Source: Ferrimonas marina
GTDB taxonomy: Bacteria > Pseudomonadota > Gammaproteobacteria > Enterobacterales > Shewanellaceae
Direction: 5' to 3'
NCBI RefSeq assembly: GCF_900129905.1
Contig: NZ_FQXG01000010.1
Coordinates: 99,437 to 163,436, forward strand
DNA: 64,000 nt
Shown: piece after piece, positions 55,770-63,708 of the stretch
Layout of the letters: the number at the start of each line of letters is the position of its first letter
Position numbering within the stretch: position 1 is the first letter of the stretch
Notes under the pieces: model-generated
What the model saw: only the letters and a program-made list of their open reading frames with translations
Databases searched by the model: none
Told to the model about the DNA's origin: nothing
Translations under genes and position numbers: made by a program

Positions 55770-55964
55770 ATGTCTAACCCGACCACCAACTGGCCCGAAC
55801 TGGCCGCCGCCCTGTACGACAAGCTCAACGAGCGTAACGCCGAACTGACCTACGCCTTCGACAACATCGAGGTGATGGTTCCCAGCGACTCACAAAACAG
55901 CACCCAGCATGCGCCGTGGAAGGTTAACGGCGCCATCAGCATCCGCGCTCGCAACCTGGATTGA
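55770..55964 (+). CDS. Small conserved-looking hypothetical protein
   Basis: The 64-residue soluble protein (MSNPTTNWPELAAALYDKL...) has an N-terminal helix and a C-terminal pair of beta-strands (APWKVNGAISIRAR). I recall similar short proteins downstream of men genes in Shewanella-like genomes, but no function is known. CAGGAG lies about 10 bp before the ATG. It follows menE by about 60 bp and may be part of the men transcript. Confidence 0.7.
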   Translation: MSNPTTNWPELAAALYDKLNERNAELTYAFDNIEVMVPSDSQNSTQHAPWKVNGAISIRARNLD

Positions 55965-55970
55965 GCCCGA

Positions 55971-56282
55971 ATGCGCACCCTCCAGCTTGAGGGATGCCTG
56001 GCGCTGTCTCAGGCCGACATTCATCTTGAGCTGCACTTTGCCGATGAGACCCTGAGGGTCTCGTTGGCACGCTGGCGTGATGCGTTCGCGCTGGCCTGGC
56101 GTCATCGCCGCCACGTCAGCCAGTCACGCCACTACTGGCGACACAGTGGGGTACAGCGGGTTGAGCTGGTCATCGCCCAGCGGCCCCGGCTCGAACTGAG
56201 CCCACATCCCTTGCCTGGCGCACTTCACCTTGGCCCGTTGTGGCTGCGCCCCACCCGCAAGCAAACCGACCCAGAGAGCTAA
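55971..56282 (+). CDS. Hypothetical basic protein
   Basis: The gene is not recognised. The 103-residue product is rich in Arg, His and Trp (WRHRRHVSQSRHYWRH) and starts 6 bp after the preceding small gene, which suggests an operon. Codon use resembles its neighbours, but the protein has no signature, so it may be lineage-specific. Confidence 0.5.
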   Translation: MRTLQLEGCLALSQADIHLELHFADETLRVSLARWRDAFALAWRHRRHVSQSRHYWRHSGVQRVELVIAQRPRLELSPHPLPGALHLGPLWLRPTRKQTDPES

Positions 56283-56301
56283 CAACCTAAACGCCGGGCA
56301 C

Positions 56302-56331
56302 AAAAAAGGGCCGCCGCAGCGACCCTTCTTC
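56302..56331 (-). terminator. Terminator of the AbgT-family gene
   Basis: On the minus strand AAGGGTCG pairs with CGGCCCTT (one G-T pair) and is followed by TTTTTTG. The left gene is convergent. Confidence 0.82.
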
Positions 56332-56344
56332 ATGACAACGGCGC

Positions 56345-57880
56345 TTAGCCGTAGGTGTAGGAAGCACCCAGACCCAGCGGCAGACCGGTGGCCCAGTACA
56401 GCAGCAGCCATACGGTCCAGATGGTCAGCAGGGCCAGGGAGTACGGCAGCATGGCCGCAATCAGGGTACCCACACCGGTGTTCTTCACGTACTTCTGGCA
56501 GTACACCACAACCAGCGGGAAGTACGGCATCAGCGGGGTGATGATGTTGGTGGAGGAGTCACCGATACGGTAGCCAGCCTGGGCCAGGTCCGGGGAGATG
56601 CCCAGCTCCATCAGCATCGGTACCAGTACCGCACCGATCAGCGCCCACTTGGCAGAGGCGGAACCCATGAACAGGTTCACAAAGCCTACCAGCAGGATCA
56701 TACCGACGATGGTCACTGCCGCCGGCATGCCCAGGGACTTGAGGAAGTCGGCACCCTTAACGGCCAGCAGTACCGCCAGGTCAGAGGAGGCGAAGGCCGC
56801 GATGAACAGGGCACAGAAGAACGCCAATACGATGTAGGCACCCATGCCTTCCATCGCCTTGGTCATGGACTTGATGACGTCACCGGACTGCTTGTAGGTG
56901 CCGTTCATGTAGCCGAACACCACACCCGGGATCACGAAGAAGACGAAGATCAGCGGAACGATGGCTTGCATCAGCGGCGCGCTGAAGTCGGTCAGTTCGC
57001 CGTTCGGCGCACGCATGGTGGAGGATTCCGGAATGGAAACCGCAGCAATGAAGCCCATAGCGGCCAGCATGGCGAAACCAGCGTAGCGGAACGCCTTGTT
57101 CTCACGCTCACCGATCTCGTCCATCTGCGGCGGCTCAACACCCTTATCGATGGGGGTGTTCTTGTTCAGGCGCGGCTCCATCACCTTATCGGTCAGGTAC
57201 CAGATCACCGCGATGATCGGCAGGGTAGAGGACGCCGCGAAGAACCAGTTGTTCAGCGGGTTCAGCTGGATGGTCGGATCCAGGGTCTGCGCAGAGGCCT
57301 GGGTGAAGGACTGCAGCAGCGGATCGATCGCGGACGGAATGAAGTTGGCACAGAAGCCACCGGAAACACCGGCGAACGCCGCCATGATACCGGCAATGGG
57401 GTGACGGCCGATGGCGTAGAAGATAACGCCAGCCAGCGGGATAACCACTACGTAGCCTGCGTCGGTCGCGGTGTGAGAGATGATGCCCACACAGACCACA
57501 GCCGGGGTAATGAACTTGGCCGGGGTGATCTTCAGCATCTTCTTCAGCGCAGTGTTGATGAAGCCGGAATGCTCAGCCACACCCACACCCAGCATCGCTA
57601 CCAGCACCACACCCAGCGGGGCAAAGGAGGTGAAGGTGGTGACCATGGAGGTCAAAAATTGGGTCAGTGCGTCGGGGGTCAGCAGGTTCTTGATCACCAC
57701 AGCTTCGCCGGTGCGCGGGTCAACGGCATCGAAGGACATGGTGGAGAAGATGGCGGACAGTACCCAGACGGCGATCATCAGGGTGAGGAAGAGGATGGCT
57801 GGATCAGGCAGTTTGTTACCTACCCGTTCGATGCCATCAAGAATGCGGGTCATGCGCCCGTTTTCGGCTTGAGAGCTCAT
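56345..57880 (-). CDS. AbgT family transporter
   Basis: The 511-residue protein has the AbgT topology, with about 9-11 hydrophobic segments and two re-entrant hairpins. The motifs SHTATDAGYVVVIPLAGVIFY, FANFIPSAIDPLL-like GGFCANFIPSAIDPLL, and GDSSTNIITPLMPYFPLV are characteristic. E. coli AbgT imports p-aminobenzoyl-glutamate. Other members (MtrF, YdaH) export antimetabolites, so direction and substrate are open. No abgA or abgB hydrolase genes are adjacent. The start at MSSQAEN fits; an upstream extension of 40 residues is unsupported. Confidence 0.92.
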   Translation of the reverse strand: MSSQAENGRMTRILDGIERVGNKLPDPAILFLTLMIAVWVLSAIFSTMSFDAVDPRTGEAVVIKNLLTPDALTQFLTSMVTTFTSFAPLGVVLVAMLGVGVAEHSGFINTALKKMLKITPAKFITPAVVCVGIISHTATDAGYVVVIPLAGVIFYAIGRHPIAGIMAAFAGVSGGFCANFIPSAIDPLLQSFTQASAQTLDPTIQLNPLNNWFFAASSTLPIIAVIWYLTDKVMEPRLNKNTPIDKGVEPPQMDEIGERENKAFRYAGFAMLAAMGFIAAVSIPESSTMRAPNGELTDFSAPLMQAIVPLIFVFFVIPGVVFGYMNGTYKQSGDVIKSMTKAMEGMGAYIVLAFFCALFIAAFASSDLAVLLAVKGADFLKSLGMPAAVTIVGMILLVGFVNLFMGSASAKWALIGAVLVPMLMELGISPDLAQAGYRIGDSSTNIITPLMPYFPLVVVYCQKYVKNTGVGTLIAAMLPYSLALLTIWTVWLLLYWATGLPLGLGASYTYG

Positions 57881-58189
57881 AGTTATTTCCGTTTTTATCG
57901 GTTTTGTACCTGGTTCAAACAGAGGATACTGCCACCAGTCAAGAGCAATGTCCCGACCTTTCACCGGTTTATCGACGCGACTCACAACAATGATGGCCAA
58001 CCGATCAGCAATCCGCCGAGCAATAACCTAACACCAACGATTGCGCACACAAAAATCACCGCAACTTCATTACCATGCAACCAAAACCACACTGGTGATC
58101 AGGATTTGGCCACTTCGCACATTGATTTTATTGAACACCTGTTCGAATTTATCCCCTGACAACTACAACAAACACAGGGAGAGAAGTGT
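57881..58189. promoter_or_regulatory. Divergent promoter region with a near-palindrome
   Basis: This 309-bp AT-richer spacer separates the minus-strand AbgT gene from the plus-strand fusion gene and holds no gene. At 58131-58146 lies TTGAACA-CC-TGTTCGA, an almost perfect inverted repeat about 45 bp before the fusion-gene start. It is a possible operator for the nearby AraC-type regulator. No clear -10/-35 pair was found. Confidence 0.4.
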
Positions 58190-60871
58190 ATGCGAGAGCA
58201 ACCACGCTGGTGGCTGCCTCTGGCCTTGGTGAGCGCGCTGGTGCTGCCATTGACTGGATGTGGCGACGATGACGATGAAGTCACCATTACCGAGCCGGCC
58301 GCGCCGGCACCACCGCCGGTCGAAGAAGGCCCATCCTTCCCCGAAGGGGCCATCATGGTCAGCGCCGAAGGCAACGTAGCTGAGAATATCCTCGATGCCT
58401 TCATCAACGCCCAGAGTGACGACGTGATTGTTCTGCCTGAAGGTACCTTTAAGCCGGACCGGACCCTGCTGTTCGACGGTGATGCCGACGGCGACGGGGT
58501 GTTCGCCAAGAACGTGACCATCATGGGTCACGGCCAGGACAAGACCATCCTCGACTTCTCCGACTCCGTGGGTGGCGACGGCATCTTCGTCCAGAACGCC
58601 GTCAACATCACCATCCAGGATCTGCAGGTCAACGAAGCCGCCAACAACGGCATTAAGCTGAAGAACTCCAATGGCATCATCCTGCGCCGCCTGTCCACCA
58701 TCTGGGCCGGCGAACTCACCCCGGAGAACGGTGCCTACGGCCTCTACCCGGTGGAGTGTAAGAACATCCTGATCGAAGACACCTACGTCCGTGGCAGTGC
58801 GGATGCGGGGATCTACGTCGGCCAGTCCGAGTACATCGTGGTGCGCCGCAACATCGCCAAGGAAAACGTCGCGGGCATTGAGATCGAAAACTCCAAGTAC
58901 GCCGACGTCTACGACAACGAAGCGATCGGCAACACCGGTGGCGTGCTGGTGTTCGACCTGCCTATCGGTAACGGCTACTACGGCAGCAGCGTGCGGATCT
59001 TCGACAACACCATTGTCGGCAACAACACCCCGAACTTTGCCAACGCCAGCGCCAACCCGGCCGGTGTGCACATCGTTCCGCCGGGTACCGGGGTGATCAT
59101 CCTCTCCACCGATAACGTGGAGATCTTCAACAATGTCATCGATGATCACGACACCATGGCCGTCACCATGACCAGCTTCTTTGTCGCCGAGCCCGACATC
59201 CAGGGAGCGTTCGTGATGAACTACGCCCTGCCCGGTGGCGTCATCGAGGATGGCTGGCGTGCGGTGCCTCGCAATATCCATGTCCACAGCAACACCATCA
59301 GCAACAGTGGCAGCAACCCCAACGGCAAGCTGATCACCGACATCATCGCCGCTTACGATGCCATCCACGGCGTGTTCCCCTCTGTCCTCTACGATGGCCT
59401 GGGTGAGGCGATCGCCAACAGTGGCCTGTTCTTCGACGATGGCACTGAAGGAATGCCCTATGGCGGTGTCGACTTCAAGGAACCGCCCTTTGCCATGGAC
59501 GGCGGCGACAACGTCTGTGTCAGCAACAACGGCAACGTCACCCTGGGCCAGCTCTACGCCGGTGATCACTCCGCTGCCGATCTGGATACCCCGGACGTGC
59601 TGCTGGAGCACCAGCAGGACAAACTGATGAACTGCGCCCAGACCAGTCTGCCGGTGCACACCGTCACCTTCGGTGATCAGGTGTTCGGTTGTGGCATCGA
59701 CGACGGTAAGGAGAACTGCGGCAGCGAGTTCCTCGGTGACGAGGAAGGGATCGACGAAGGCACCGGCGGCCTGACCGGCGACGGTAACCTGGATCTCTGT
59801 GGTGCCAGTGGCAGCGAGGTGAACTGGGCGGCCCTGCAAGGCGCCAACTGCCCCAACCTGTCCGACTACAACCTGTTCGCCGATGCCATGGATCCCACCG
59901 GCATTGCCAACGGTGGCGGTCTGCCCTACGAGATGAACACCGCGCTGTTCACCGACTACAGCACCAAGTACCGCTATGTGTTTGTACCGGGTGGCGAGGC
60001 AGCAGCCTACACCGAGCGTGAAGCGTTCGACTTCCCGGTGGGCTCCGTGCTGGTGAAAACCTTCGCCATGCCGGTGGACTCCTCCATGCCCGGTGCCGAG
60101 GGCGAGGAGCTGCTGGAAACCCGACTGCTGATCCTGCGGGAAACCGGTTGGAGTGCGCTGCCCTACATCTGGACCAGCGACAAGAGCGATGCGGTGCTGA
60201 CCAAGGCGGGTGGCATCATCCAGCAGTCCATCGTTCACGATGGCGAGGAGCTCACCTTCAGCTACGGCGTGCCCAACATCAACCAGTGTAAGCAGTGTCA
60301 CCAGCTCAAAGGTGAGGACGACATCGCCCGCTTTGCCCCCATCGGACCCAAGGCGCGCAACCTCAACAGCGACTATGACTACGGCATGGGTCCGGTCAAC
60401 CAGCTGAGCCAGTGGGTAAGCCACGGGATCCTCACCGGTCTGCCCGCCGATATGGCCACCGTCGACAAGGTGCCGGAGTACGGACTGCTGGGTGAGGGCG
60501 ATCTGATGGCCAAGAGCGATGCGGAGATCATGGGCCTGGCCAAGGGTTACCTGGACATCAACTGTGCCCACTGTCACCGTCCCGAGGGTAACGCCTCCAA
60601 CACCGGCATGGTGCTGGAGTTCTGGCGTCCCTACGAGGGCAACGAGCAGGCCCACGGCACCTGTAAGGCGCCGACCGCCTACGGTGGTGGTCACCTGAGC
60701 CACGACATCGTCCCTGGGGATCCGGAGAGCTCCATCCTCCACTTCCGCATGGACAGCACCAACCCCGGCGACATGATGCCGGAGATTGGACGCTCGCTGT
60801 CCCACGATGCCGGTGTGGCCCTGATCCACGAGTGGATCAAGCGCCTACCCGCAGCAGCCTGCTCAGGCTAA
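58190..60871 (+). CDS. Fusion of a parallel beta-helix domain (TIGR03805-like) and an SO2930-type diheme c cytochrome (TIGR03806-like)
   Basis: The 893-residue product starts with a lipoprotein signal (LPLTGCGD, Cys24) and a short acidic/proline linker. A right-handed parallel beta-helix follows (about residues 50-430) with repeated ITIQDLQVNEAANNGI-type turns. After a cysteine-containing linker, the C-terminal domain (about 535-893) carries two CxxCH heme sites: CKQCH at 700-704 and CAHCH at 792-796. Shewanella oneidensis encodes the two halves as adjacent genes SO_2929 and SO_2930. Here they are one polypeptide. It should be lipid-anchored, in the periplasm or on the surface, with an unknown electron partner. 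Confidence 0.9.
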   Translation: MREQPRWWLPLALVSALVLPLTGCGDDDDEVTITEPAAPAPPPVEEGPSFPEGAIMVSAEGNVAENILDAFINAQSDDVIVLPEGTFKPDRTLLFDGDADGDGVFAKNVTIMGHGQDKTILDFSDSVGGDGIFVQNAVNITIQDLQVNEAANNGIKLKNSNGIILRRLSTIWAGELTPENGAYGLYPVECKNILIEDTYVRGSADAGIYVGQSEYIVVRRNIAKENVAGIEIENSKYADVYDNEAIGNTGGVLVFDLPIGNGYYGSSVRIFDNTIVGNNTPNFANASANPAGVHIVPPGTGVIILSTDNVEIFNNVIDDHDTMAVTMTSFFVAEPDIQGAFVMNYALPGGVIEDGWRAVPRNIHVHSNTISNSGSNPNGKLITDIIAAYDAIHGVFPSVLYDGLGEAIANSGLFFDDGTEGMPYGGVDFKEPPFAMDGGDNVCVSNNGNVTLGQLYAGDHSAADLDTPDVLLEHQQDKLMNCAQTSLPVHTVTFGDQVFGCGIDDGKENCGSEFLGDEEGIDEGTGGLTGDGNLDLCGASGSEVNWAALQGANCPNLSDYNLFADAMDPTGIANGGGLPYEMNTALFTDYSTKYRYVFVPGGEAAAYTEREAFDFPVGSVLVKTFAMPVDSSMPGAEGEELLETRLLILRETGWSALPYIWTSDKSDAVLTKAGGIIQQSIVHDGEELTFSYGVPNINQCKQCHQLKGEDDIARFAPIGPKARNLNSDYDYGMGPVNQLSQWVSHGILTGLPADMATVDKVPEYGLLGEGDLMAKSDAEIMGLAKGYLDINCAHCHRPEGNASNTGMVLEFWRPYEGNEQAHGTCKAPTAYGGGHLSHDIVPGDPESSILHFRMDSTNPGDMMPEIGRSLSHDAGVALIHEWIKRLPAAACSG

Positions 60872-60879
60872 ACCGCGAT

Positions 60880-60918
60880 AACGAAGGCCGGCGCGATGCC
60901 GGCCTTCTTTTTTTGAGA
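60880..60918. terminator. Hairpin between the two cytochrome genes
   Basis: AAGGCCGGC and GCCGGCCTT form a stem around GCGAT, followed by CTTTTTTT. It looks like an intrinsic terminator after the fusion gene, although the second cytochrome gene begins only about 10 bp later, so partial read-through is likely. Confidence 0.75.
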
Positions 60919-60926
60919 TTGCGCCC

Positions 60927-62096
60927 ATGAGATACCTACCCCTGATGGCGTTGCTGCTGGCCGCCTGTGGTGGCGGAGGGGGCGACGAGCCCAGCCCGCC
61001 GGTAACCCCAACGCCCAGCGACCCACCACCAACAGCCACCGAGCCAGAGCAACCCTTAAGCGCCTGCGCAAGCACCACCAGTGAGGTTAACTGGGAAGCG
61101 CTGATGAACGAGGATTGCGAGCGGTTGTCGCAGTACGGTCTTTTCATCGACCCCACCAATCCAACCCAAGATCCCCGAACCCCAGGGCAGCACTACCTGC
61201 TGACCACAGAGCTGTTCTCCGACTACGCCAGCAAGTACCGTTTTCTCTATCTGCCGGAGGGGGAGCAGATGAGCTACCAGCCGGAGTCAGTGTTAACCAT
61301 GCCGGTGGGGACGGTATTGGTGAAGAGCTTCGCCCTGCCCTTTGACACCGCCCAGCGCGGCGCCGGCAATGAAACCCTGATTGAGACCCGGCTGCTGATC
61401 CACCGGGAGGCCGGCTGGGTCGCCCTGCCCTATGTCTGGCAAAGCGAAGGCGAGGCGGAGCTGAGCCTGCCTGGTGCCCTGGTCGCCCACCAACTCACCC
61501 ACCAGGACCAGACCCTGACCTTCACCTACAGCGTCCCCTCCCAGGCTGAATGCAAAACCTGCCACCAGATCACCCAGGGTGACACCGTTCGGTTCCAGCC
61601 TATCGGCATCAAGGCTCGGTTGCTAAACCGGCCGGGTCCAAACAGCGACAACCAGCTCGAAGACTGGCTGGCGAAGGGTTGGCTCGACCAGGCCCCACCC
61701 AGGGAGCAGATCCCCACCGCTCCGGCTTTAGAGGACAGTAGCGCCTCACTAACGGATCGGGCCAAAGGCTACCTGGATATCAATTGCGCCCACTGCCACC
61801 GGGCCGATGGCTTTGCCAGTATCTCGGGACTTCGATTGGGCTACTTTGTCAATCACACCACCATGGAATACGGCATCTGTAAACAGCCCCCCGGCTACGA
61901 CGGCGGTGCTGCCGGCCTCGATTACGACATCGTTCCTGGCAATGGAGAGGCCTCTATTCTGCCCTACCGAATGGCACAGCTGGACGCCAAGGACCGAATG
62001 CCGCCGATAGGGCGGGCATTGATACACGACCGAGCAGTAGAGTTGGTGATGGAGTGGATTGATGCCATGCCACCGGAGCTGGGGGCCTGCCAGTAG
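60927..62096 (+). CDS. SO2930-type diheme c cytochrome, lipoprotein
   Basis: The 389-residue product has a lipobox (LLLAACGG, Cys14), a proline/threonine linker (about residues 20-45) and a domain that aligns along its length with the C-terminal half of the preceding fusion protein. Shared blocks are SEVNW, DYASKYR/DYSTKYR, MPVGTVLVKSFALP, ETRLLI and KGYLDINCAHCHR. Heme sites are CKTCH (209-213) and CAHCH (287-291). It lacks the beta-helix, so it is a tandem paralogue of the cytochrome part only. It probably works beside the fusion protein in the envelope. Confidence 0.9.
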   Translation: MRYLPLMALLLAACGGGGGDEPSPPVTPTPSDPPPTATEPEQPLSACASTTSEVNWEALMNEDCERLSQYGLFIDPTNPTQDPRTPGQHYLLTTELFSDYASKYRFLYLPEGEQMSYQPESVLTMPVGTVLVKSFALPFDTAQRGAGNETLIETRLLIHREAGWVALPYVWQSEGEAELSLPGALVAHQLTHQDQTLTFTYSVPSQAECKTCHQITQGDTVRFQPIGIKARLLNRPGPNSDNQLEDWLAKGWLDQAPPREQIPTAPALEDSSASLTDRAKGYLDINCAHCHRADGFASISGLRLGYFVNHTTMEYGICKQPPGYDGGAAGLDYDIVPGNGEASILPYRMAQLDAKDRMPPIGRALIHDRAVELVMEWIDAMPPELGACQ

Positions 62097-63149
62097 TTAG
62101 GGGATCTCAAACAGCTGGCCGGGTGCCCGACCCAGCCAGCGCTTAAAAGCGTGGCGGAAGTTGCTGACATCGCGAAAGCCCAGCCGTTCGCCGATCTCCT
62201 CGATGGGGTAGCGGTGATCGTGCAGCCAGGCCAGCGCCAACTGGCAGCGCACCTGGTTTTGAAGGCCCTGATAGGAGGTGCCCAGCTCCTTGAGCCGGCG
62301 GCGGAAGGTTCGAGTCGACATCCCCAATTGGGCCGCCAACGCCTCCTGACTGGGAAAGGCGTCCGGGTGTTGGAACAGATGGCTTTGGATCTGATCGATC
62401 AAAGAAGGGGCAGAGAACTCTGCCTGACTCAGCTCTACCCCAGGGGCAGGTTGCCAGGTCAGGGGATAGTCCAACACCTCTTGGGCGATATGCCACTCAA
62501 AGGCGGGCTGCTCAAACAGTACGGGACAGCCCAGAAGCTGCTGGTAAAGCGCAGTTGCCGTGGGCCCGGGATCCGGCAGCGGCAGATGCACCTGCAGAAA
62601 AGGCACCTCGCGCTGGCACAGGCTCTGGGCAATGCTGCGCATTGAGCTGATGCTGTGCTCAAACAGGAACGCGAAGGTTACCGGATCGATGTCTGCGACA
62701 TTAAGGCTACGCACGCTGAAGCGCTGCGCCGAGCTGTACTCCAGCACATCGGCAAAGCTGCCAACCAGGGTAGGTTGCTGCTTGATGGTGCGATACAACT
62801 CGCCCAGGGTCGCACAGCGGCTGAACGATGCCTGCAACAGATCCAGATCCCCAGGCCGAAAGCCCTGGCCGAAACGCACCCCGGCTGCAGGCCCCGGTAA
62901 CCAGCGGGCAGCCAGGCTCAAGCCCTCCAGCATCTGCCAGGCCAGCACGAACTGGCGACTCTCCAGCTCTTGTGAAGTCAGGCAGAGATGTTCGAGCAAA
63001 CGCTGACGATAGGCCTCGCCGAGCTGCTCAGCCAGGTAGTGGCTGAGTAAGCGAAGATCGAAGGCGGGGTACTGGAGATCACCAATCAGGGTGCCCTGGT
63101 TCAGGGTTACCTGGCTATCCATGCCACCGGGAAGGTGTAACGCATCCAT
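62097..63149 (-). CDS. AraC family transcriptional regulator with arabinose-binding-like N-terminal domain
   Basis: The 350-residue protein has an N-terminal ligand-binding domain of the Arabinose_bd/OruR type (about residues 20-210). The C-terminal AraC helix-turn-helix pair (about 250-345) has FPSQEALAAQLGMSTRTFRRRLKELGTSYQGL and IEEIGERLGFRDVSNFRHAFKRWLGRAPGQ. It is convergent with the diheme cytochrome gene, their stop codons being adjacent. It is the only regulator in the locus and a candidate controller of it. The inducer is unknown. Confidence 0.9.
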   Translation of the reverse strand: MDALHLPGGMDSQVTLNQGTLIGDLQYPAFDLRLLSHYLAEQLGEAYRQRLLEHLCLTSQELESRQFVLAWQMLEGLSLAARWLPGPAAGVRFGQGFRPGDLDLLQASFSRCATLGELYRTIKQQPTLVGSFADVLEYSSAQRFSVRSLNVADIDPVTFAFLFEHSISSMRSIAQSLCQREVPFLQVHLPLPDPGPTATALYQQLLGCPVLFEQPAFEWHIAQEVLDYPLTWQPAPGVELSQAEFSAPSLIDQIQSHLFQHPDAFPSQEALAAQLGMSTRTFRRRLKELGTSYQGLQNQVRCQLALAWLHDHRYPIEEIGERLGFRDVSNFRHAFKRWLGRAPGQLFEIP

Positions 63150-63346
63150 AACCCCTTTGTAACCACTTTGTTAAGCGCAGTAAAGAGAGAGCCACTCACT
63201 CAGGATCGCCAGGCAGATAAAGTGACGCGATCAGGCTGGCAATTGCACCAAGTGGTCGGCAAATGCAGGGAAAGCCGCGACGGAATCGACGCTGTCATTT
63301 TGCGACAATGGGCCAGGACGAGTGACAAAACCCGGTCGTTAGAAAC

Positions 63347-63373
63347 GAAAAAACCCGGCCAAAGGCCGGGTTC
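63347..63373 (-). terminator. Terminator of the rRNA operon
   Basis: On the minus strand AACCCGGCC pairs with GGCCGGGTT (loop TTT) and is followed by TTTTTTCG, immediately after the tRNA gene. Confidence 0.92.
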
Positions 63374-63381
63374 TTCGAATA

Positions 63382-63457
63382 TGGTGCTAATACCCAGAGT
63401 CGAACTGGGGACCTCACCCTTACCAAGGGTGCGCTCTACCAACTGAGCTATATCAGC
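63382..63457 (-). tRNA. tRNA-Thr (anticodon GGT)
   Basis: The 76-nt cloverleaf is complete. The acceptor stem is GCTGATA/TATTAGC, the D arm is AGCTCAGTTGGTAGAGC, and the anticodon stem CACCC/GGGTG holds loop TTGGTAA with anticodon GGT. The T arm is CCCAGTTCGACTCTGGG, and an encoded CCA end follows. It is the last gene of the rRNA operon, as thrV is in E. coli rrnD. Confidence 0.97.
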
Positions 63458-63465
63458 AATGTTAC

Positions 63466-63494
63466 GAAAAAACCCAGCCGCTAGGCTGGGCTTT
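63466..63494 (-). terminator. Terminator-like hairpin between 5S and tRNA-Thr
   Basis: On the minus strand CCCAGCC pairs with GGCTGGG (loop TAGC) and is followed by TTTTTTCG. It lies inside the operon, so either it is leaky or antitermination lets the polymerase reach the tRNA. Confidence 0.75.
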
Positions 63495-63506
63495 CTCTGA
63501 ATAGGT

Positions 63507-63622
63507 GCTTGGCAGTGACCTACTCTCACATGGGAACTCCCACACTACCATCGGCGCGATCGCGTTTCACTTCTGAGTTCGGCATGGGATCAGGTGGGAC
63601 CACGATGCTATTGCCACCAAGC
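63507..63622 (-). rRNA. rrf: 5S ribosomal RNA
   Basis: On the minus strand the sequence begins GCTTGGTGGCAATAGC and ends GTCACTGCCAAGC, so the ends pair. The conserved core CCATGCCGAACTCAGAAGTG is present. The ends may be off by a few bases. Confidence 0.97.
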
Positions 63623-63708
63623 AAAAAACATCAATTTGGATAAAGCTTTTTAAATTCTCGTTCTTACAAGCGCCGGATATCCGACTCACAAAACCACTTG
63701 GGTGTTGT

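Noticed and set aside
58163..60829. 888-codon open frame on the minus strand, opposite the beta-helix/cytochrome gene
   Set aside because: It is a mirror of the plus-strand gene in high-GC DNA. Its translation is rich in V, G, H and D with no domain, while the plus strand has heme motifs and a lipobox.
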